A stretch of 64,000 nt of DNA from Cyclina sinensis (lineage: Eukaryota; Mollusca; Bivalvia; Venerida; Veneridae). Positions 62,111 through 64,000 of the stretch are shown piece after piece (within the stretch, counting starts at the first letter, position 1; each line of letters begins with the position of its first letter). The stretch is taken from the NCBI GenBank assembly GCA_012932295.1, contig JAAONU010000123.1, positions 6,510,001 through 6,574,000 of the forward strand. Direction: 5' to 3'. The notes beneath the pieces are model-generated. The model made no database searches. It had not been told where the DNA came from and saw nothing but the letters and a program-made list of their open reading frames with translations. The translations under genes were made by a program, and so were the position numbers.

Positions 62111-62544
62111 TAGACACACCGATGACAGGAGTTAGATGTATAACAACACTGACTGTACGAGGAGACATTTTACGGCCGCCACAGCACGGCACAAACAACA
62201 CTGTTGTGAATAATAAATTATCGAGTTCCCAGTAGGATTCGAATCCGCACCGAAACATACAAGTGAGCGATACAAATTATGATGGTCCTCTTGTTTTTTT
62301 AAGAGCGTAATTCATACTGGGACTTTTTAGTCATGACTTTTTTTTAAACCGTTAATCCTACTGTCTCTGATTCATAAAAAAACATGCATAAAAGTTGAAA
62401 ATGCAATATTATCTCAGAAGAAATGTCAGATTTCCCTAAAGTCAAAACAATAAAAATCAACTCAGTATTAGAACAGAAATCTACTGACAATGACCAGATT
62501 ATGTATCCATCCAAGAGAGAGTCACGTAAGTAAGATAAAGCTAC

Positions 62545-62820
62545 ATACGAATAATAACCAGGACTGGTAAACCAGGAGTCACAAGTTCGATCCCCGGCTC
62601 TTCTGTTACATTACTTATTGTTTGTTGGATGAGATGTTAAAGTGAGGTCCGATGTTTCAGTGCTATACACAGTCGGTAAGAAAGGAACCATGCAGCGTAT
62701 CTGAAATGGGATGCTCTTTCTTGTACTATCCACCACAACCTAAATCATGAAATAAACTCTGAAGGGGGGGAGGGCGTTGGTCATATTGACAAGCGATACC
62801 GATGAGAAAAATGCTCAAAG
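62545..62820 (+). mobile_element. SINE family 1 copy, diverged, plus strand
   Basis: Head remnant with B-box-like 'GAGTCACAAGTTCGATCCCC'. The body has 'GATGAGATGTTAAAGTGAGG' and 'CTTTCTTGTACTATCC', and the tail is 'GCGATACCGATGAGAAAAA'. More diverged than the copy 0.4 kb upstream. Confidence 0.65.
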
Positions 62821-63299
62821 AGGTTTGTCGCACATAAATTTATCAACAAGGAGGGAAGCTTAGCGCGAGTGCCGGGCAGTTTCATGATGACGACACTAAA
62901 GCCGGAATTTATTCGCCTATACTTTTGATAAAGGAGTTATTTCCTTTTCTCAACCTTGGAAGATGTTGAAATAAATATGTTTTCAAGGCCTTGATTACGT
63001 TCTCAAGGTTTGTCTTGTATTGAAAACTGTTTGACAATGTTTTGTTATTGTACTTGTCATTTATCATTCTAGAAAAGTAGATTTGTATATAATAATAGAT
63101 AGGTCGCGAAAATGTATGAATCTACTAGATTTGACACTGCTTGCCGTTGAATATTTCGTGAATTTATCCGGGTTTTTTTCTTCAAAGACCCTTCCTTTTT
63201 TTACTATCATATTAAAAGTTAACCCCGTTTTGAGATTTTTTTCCAAATCATAAGTATTCAAGCTTATTCGCAACACTGACGACTACGGTTGTTTAGATT

Positions 63300-63500
63300 A
63301 TCCTCCACTGGGCCCCAGAGAACATGGTACTCATAAACATGTTTTTAAAATAGAGAAATTGAGAGCAAATAAATCAGTTTGTCTTAACTGCTTTGCCTGT
63401 CGCATTGTTAATAACTGTAATACACTTCCTTGGGATATGTATAACTGCTAAAAATGTTGAAGAGTTTAAAGTTAAACTAGAGTCTAGACCACCATTGGCA
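63300..63500 (+). mobile_element. Possible LINE ORF2 C-terminal remnant
   Basis: The frame around 'CRIVNNCNTLPWDMYNC' followed by 'VEEFKVKLESRPPL' recalls the very end of jockey/RTE-type ORFs (R-x-V-x-x-W-N-x-L-P ... F-K-x-x-L). It is short and frame-broken, so weak. Confidence 0.3.
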
Positions 63501-63771
63501 GTGGAAAAGATTTAAACTTGACCATGTATATTGAAGTAAAACCAAAACCAGAACAGGCAATCTAAATGAGAACAAATACAAGGGGAATGACAGCCCATTC
63601 AGGAGCTAAAAGATTTCCCAGTCATCATAAGATATTTTTACTTTAGACTCATTTATTTTACATCGATTGCGATACCAGTTCTTACAACTTACATTCATCA
63701 CGCTCGATGACTGCTTCCTGGGTTCCATACCAGTATTCGTGCAGCATGGGGGAATGTGAAGATCATGAGAG

Positions 63772-63850
63772 AATCTCGCCTCTGACGGGATTCGAACCCG
63801 CGACCTTCGGATCCTGAGCCTTGCGCTCTACCCCTGGACCACGGTGCCTC
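63772..63850 (-). mobile_element. tRNA-like sequence (SINE head or tRNA pseudogene)
   Basis: On minus: 'GTGGTCCAGGGGTAGAGC' (A-box/D-arm) and 'GGTCGCGGGTTCGAATCC' (B-box/T-arm, perfect). The acceptor arms (GAGGCAC and GTCAGAG) do not pair properly, and the anticodon stem is poor, so it is not scored as a functional tRNA. Confidence 0.5.
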
Positions 63851-64000
63851 CTCATCATAAGGTATCACAAGATATATGTTTTAATGCAGATATTCACCTA
63901 CAGCATTTTCATTTTGATGATGGAAAAAAGTTCTGAATAAATGAATTACATCTTACTCAGCAGACAAAACAATGAATGTTTGCAAACTTTCACATATCAA

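Overview
This is eukaryotic genomic DNA: AT-rich, intron-bearing, with low gene density and heavy repeat content. The repeats point to a mollusc, most likely a bivalve. They include tRNA-derived SINEs with a 'GGTTTAACGCC'-type core, 'GTCCGTCCGTC'-bearing elements with internal ~155-165 bp tandem repeats (pearl / Helentron-associated type), and RING-less B-box proteins in tandem copies. The species assignment is inference. Layout: (1) 0.2-5.3 kb and 19.8-24.9 kb are two copies of a ~5 kb segmental duplication. Each carries a GA and an ATC/ATT microsatellite, a 5' non-coding exon, a ~0.7 kb intron, and one large coding exon (593 and 590 codons) for a TRIM-like protein: two B-boxes, coiled coil and a C-terminal NHL/beta-propeller-like region, without RING. 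(2) The 14.5 kb between them holds repeat debris, including a 5'-truncated LINE whose reading frame is split by a 746-bp Helentron-like element. (3) 25-31.7 kb is intergenic, with two neighbouring SINEs each split by a different inserted element. (4) 31.76-55.30 kb (+) is one 12-exon gene that I assembled by reading frame and splice phase. It is 1,875 nt, 624 codons plus stop, with all junction phases consistent, and encodes an SLC23 (nucleobase/ascorbate transporter) family protein. Its introns contain a Ty3/gypsy relic, a 21-bp minisatellite and several pearl-like elements. (5) 55.3-64 kb is mostly repeats, with two candidate minus-strand coding segments for basic proteins near 60.1-60.8 kb. 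The most striking feature is intron 11 of the SLC23 gene (51,740-55,074). It is filled by about 27 diverged copies of a 66-bp unit derived from the end of the preceding exon (51,644-51,739), including its 5' splice site. The unit length is a multiple of three and the splice phase is 1 throughout, so the intron holds an array of duplicate donor sites and frame-compatible copies of a transmembrane-segment coding sequence. One copy gives an open, in-frame 22-residue extension. The array was then invaded by an inverted-repeat element (52,651-53,289), itself carrying a SINE, and by a second SINE (54.2-54.5 kb). The TRIM-like proteins and the transporter have no evident functional link. All gene functions are family-level assignments from reading the sequence, and no database search was run.
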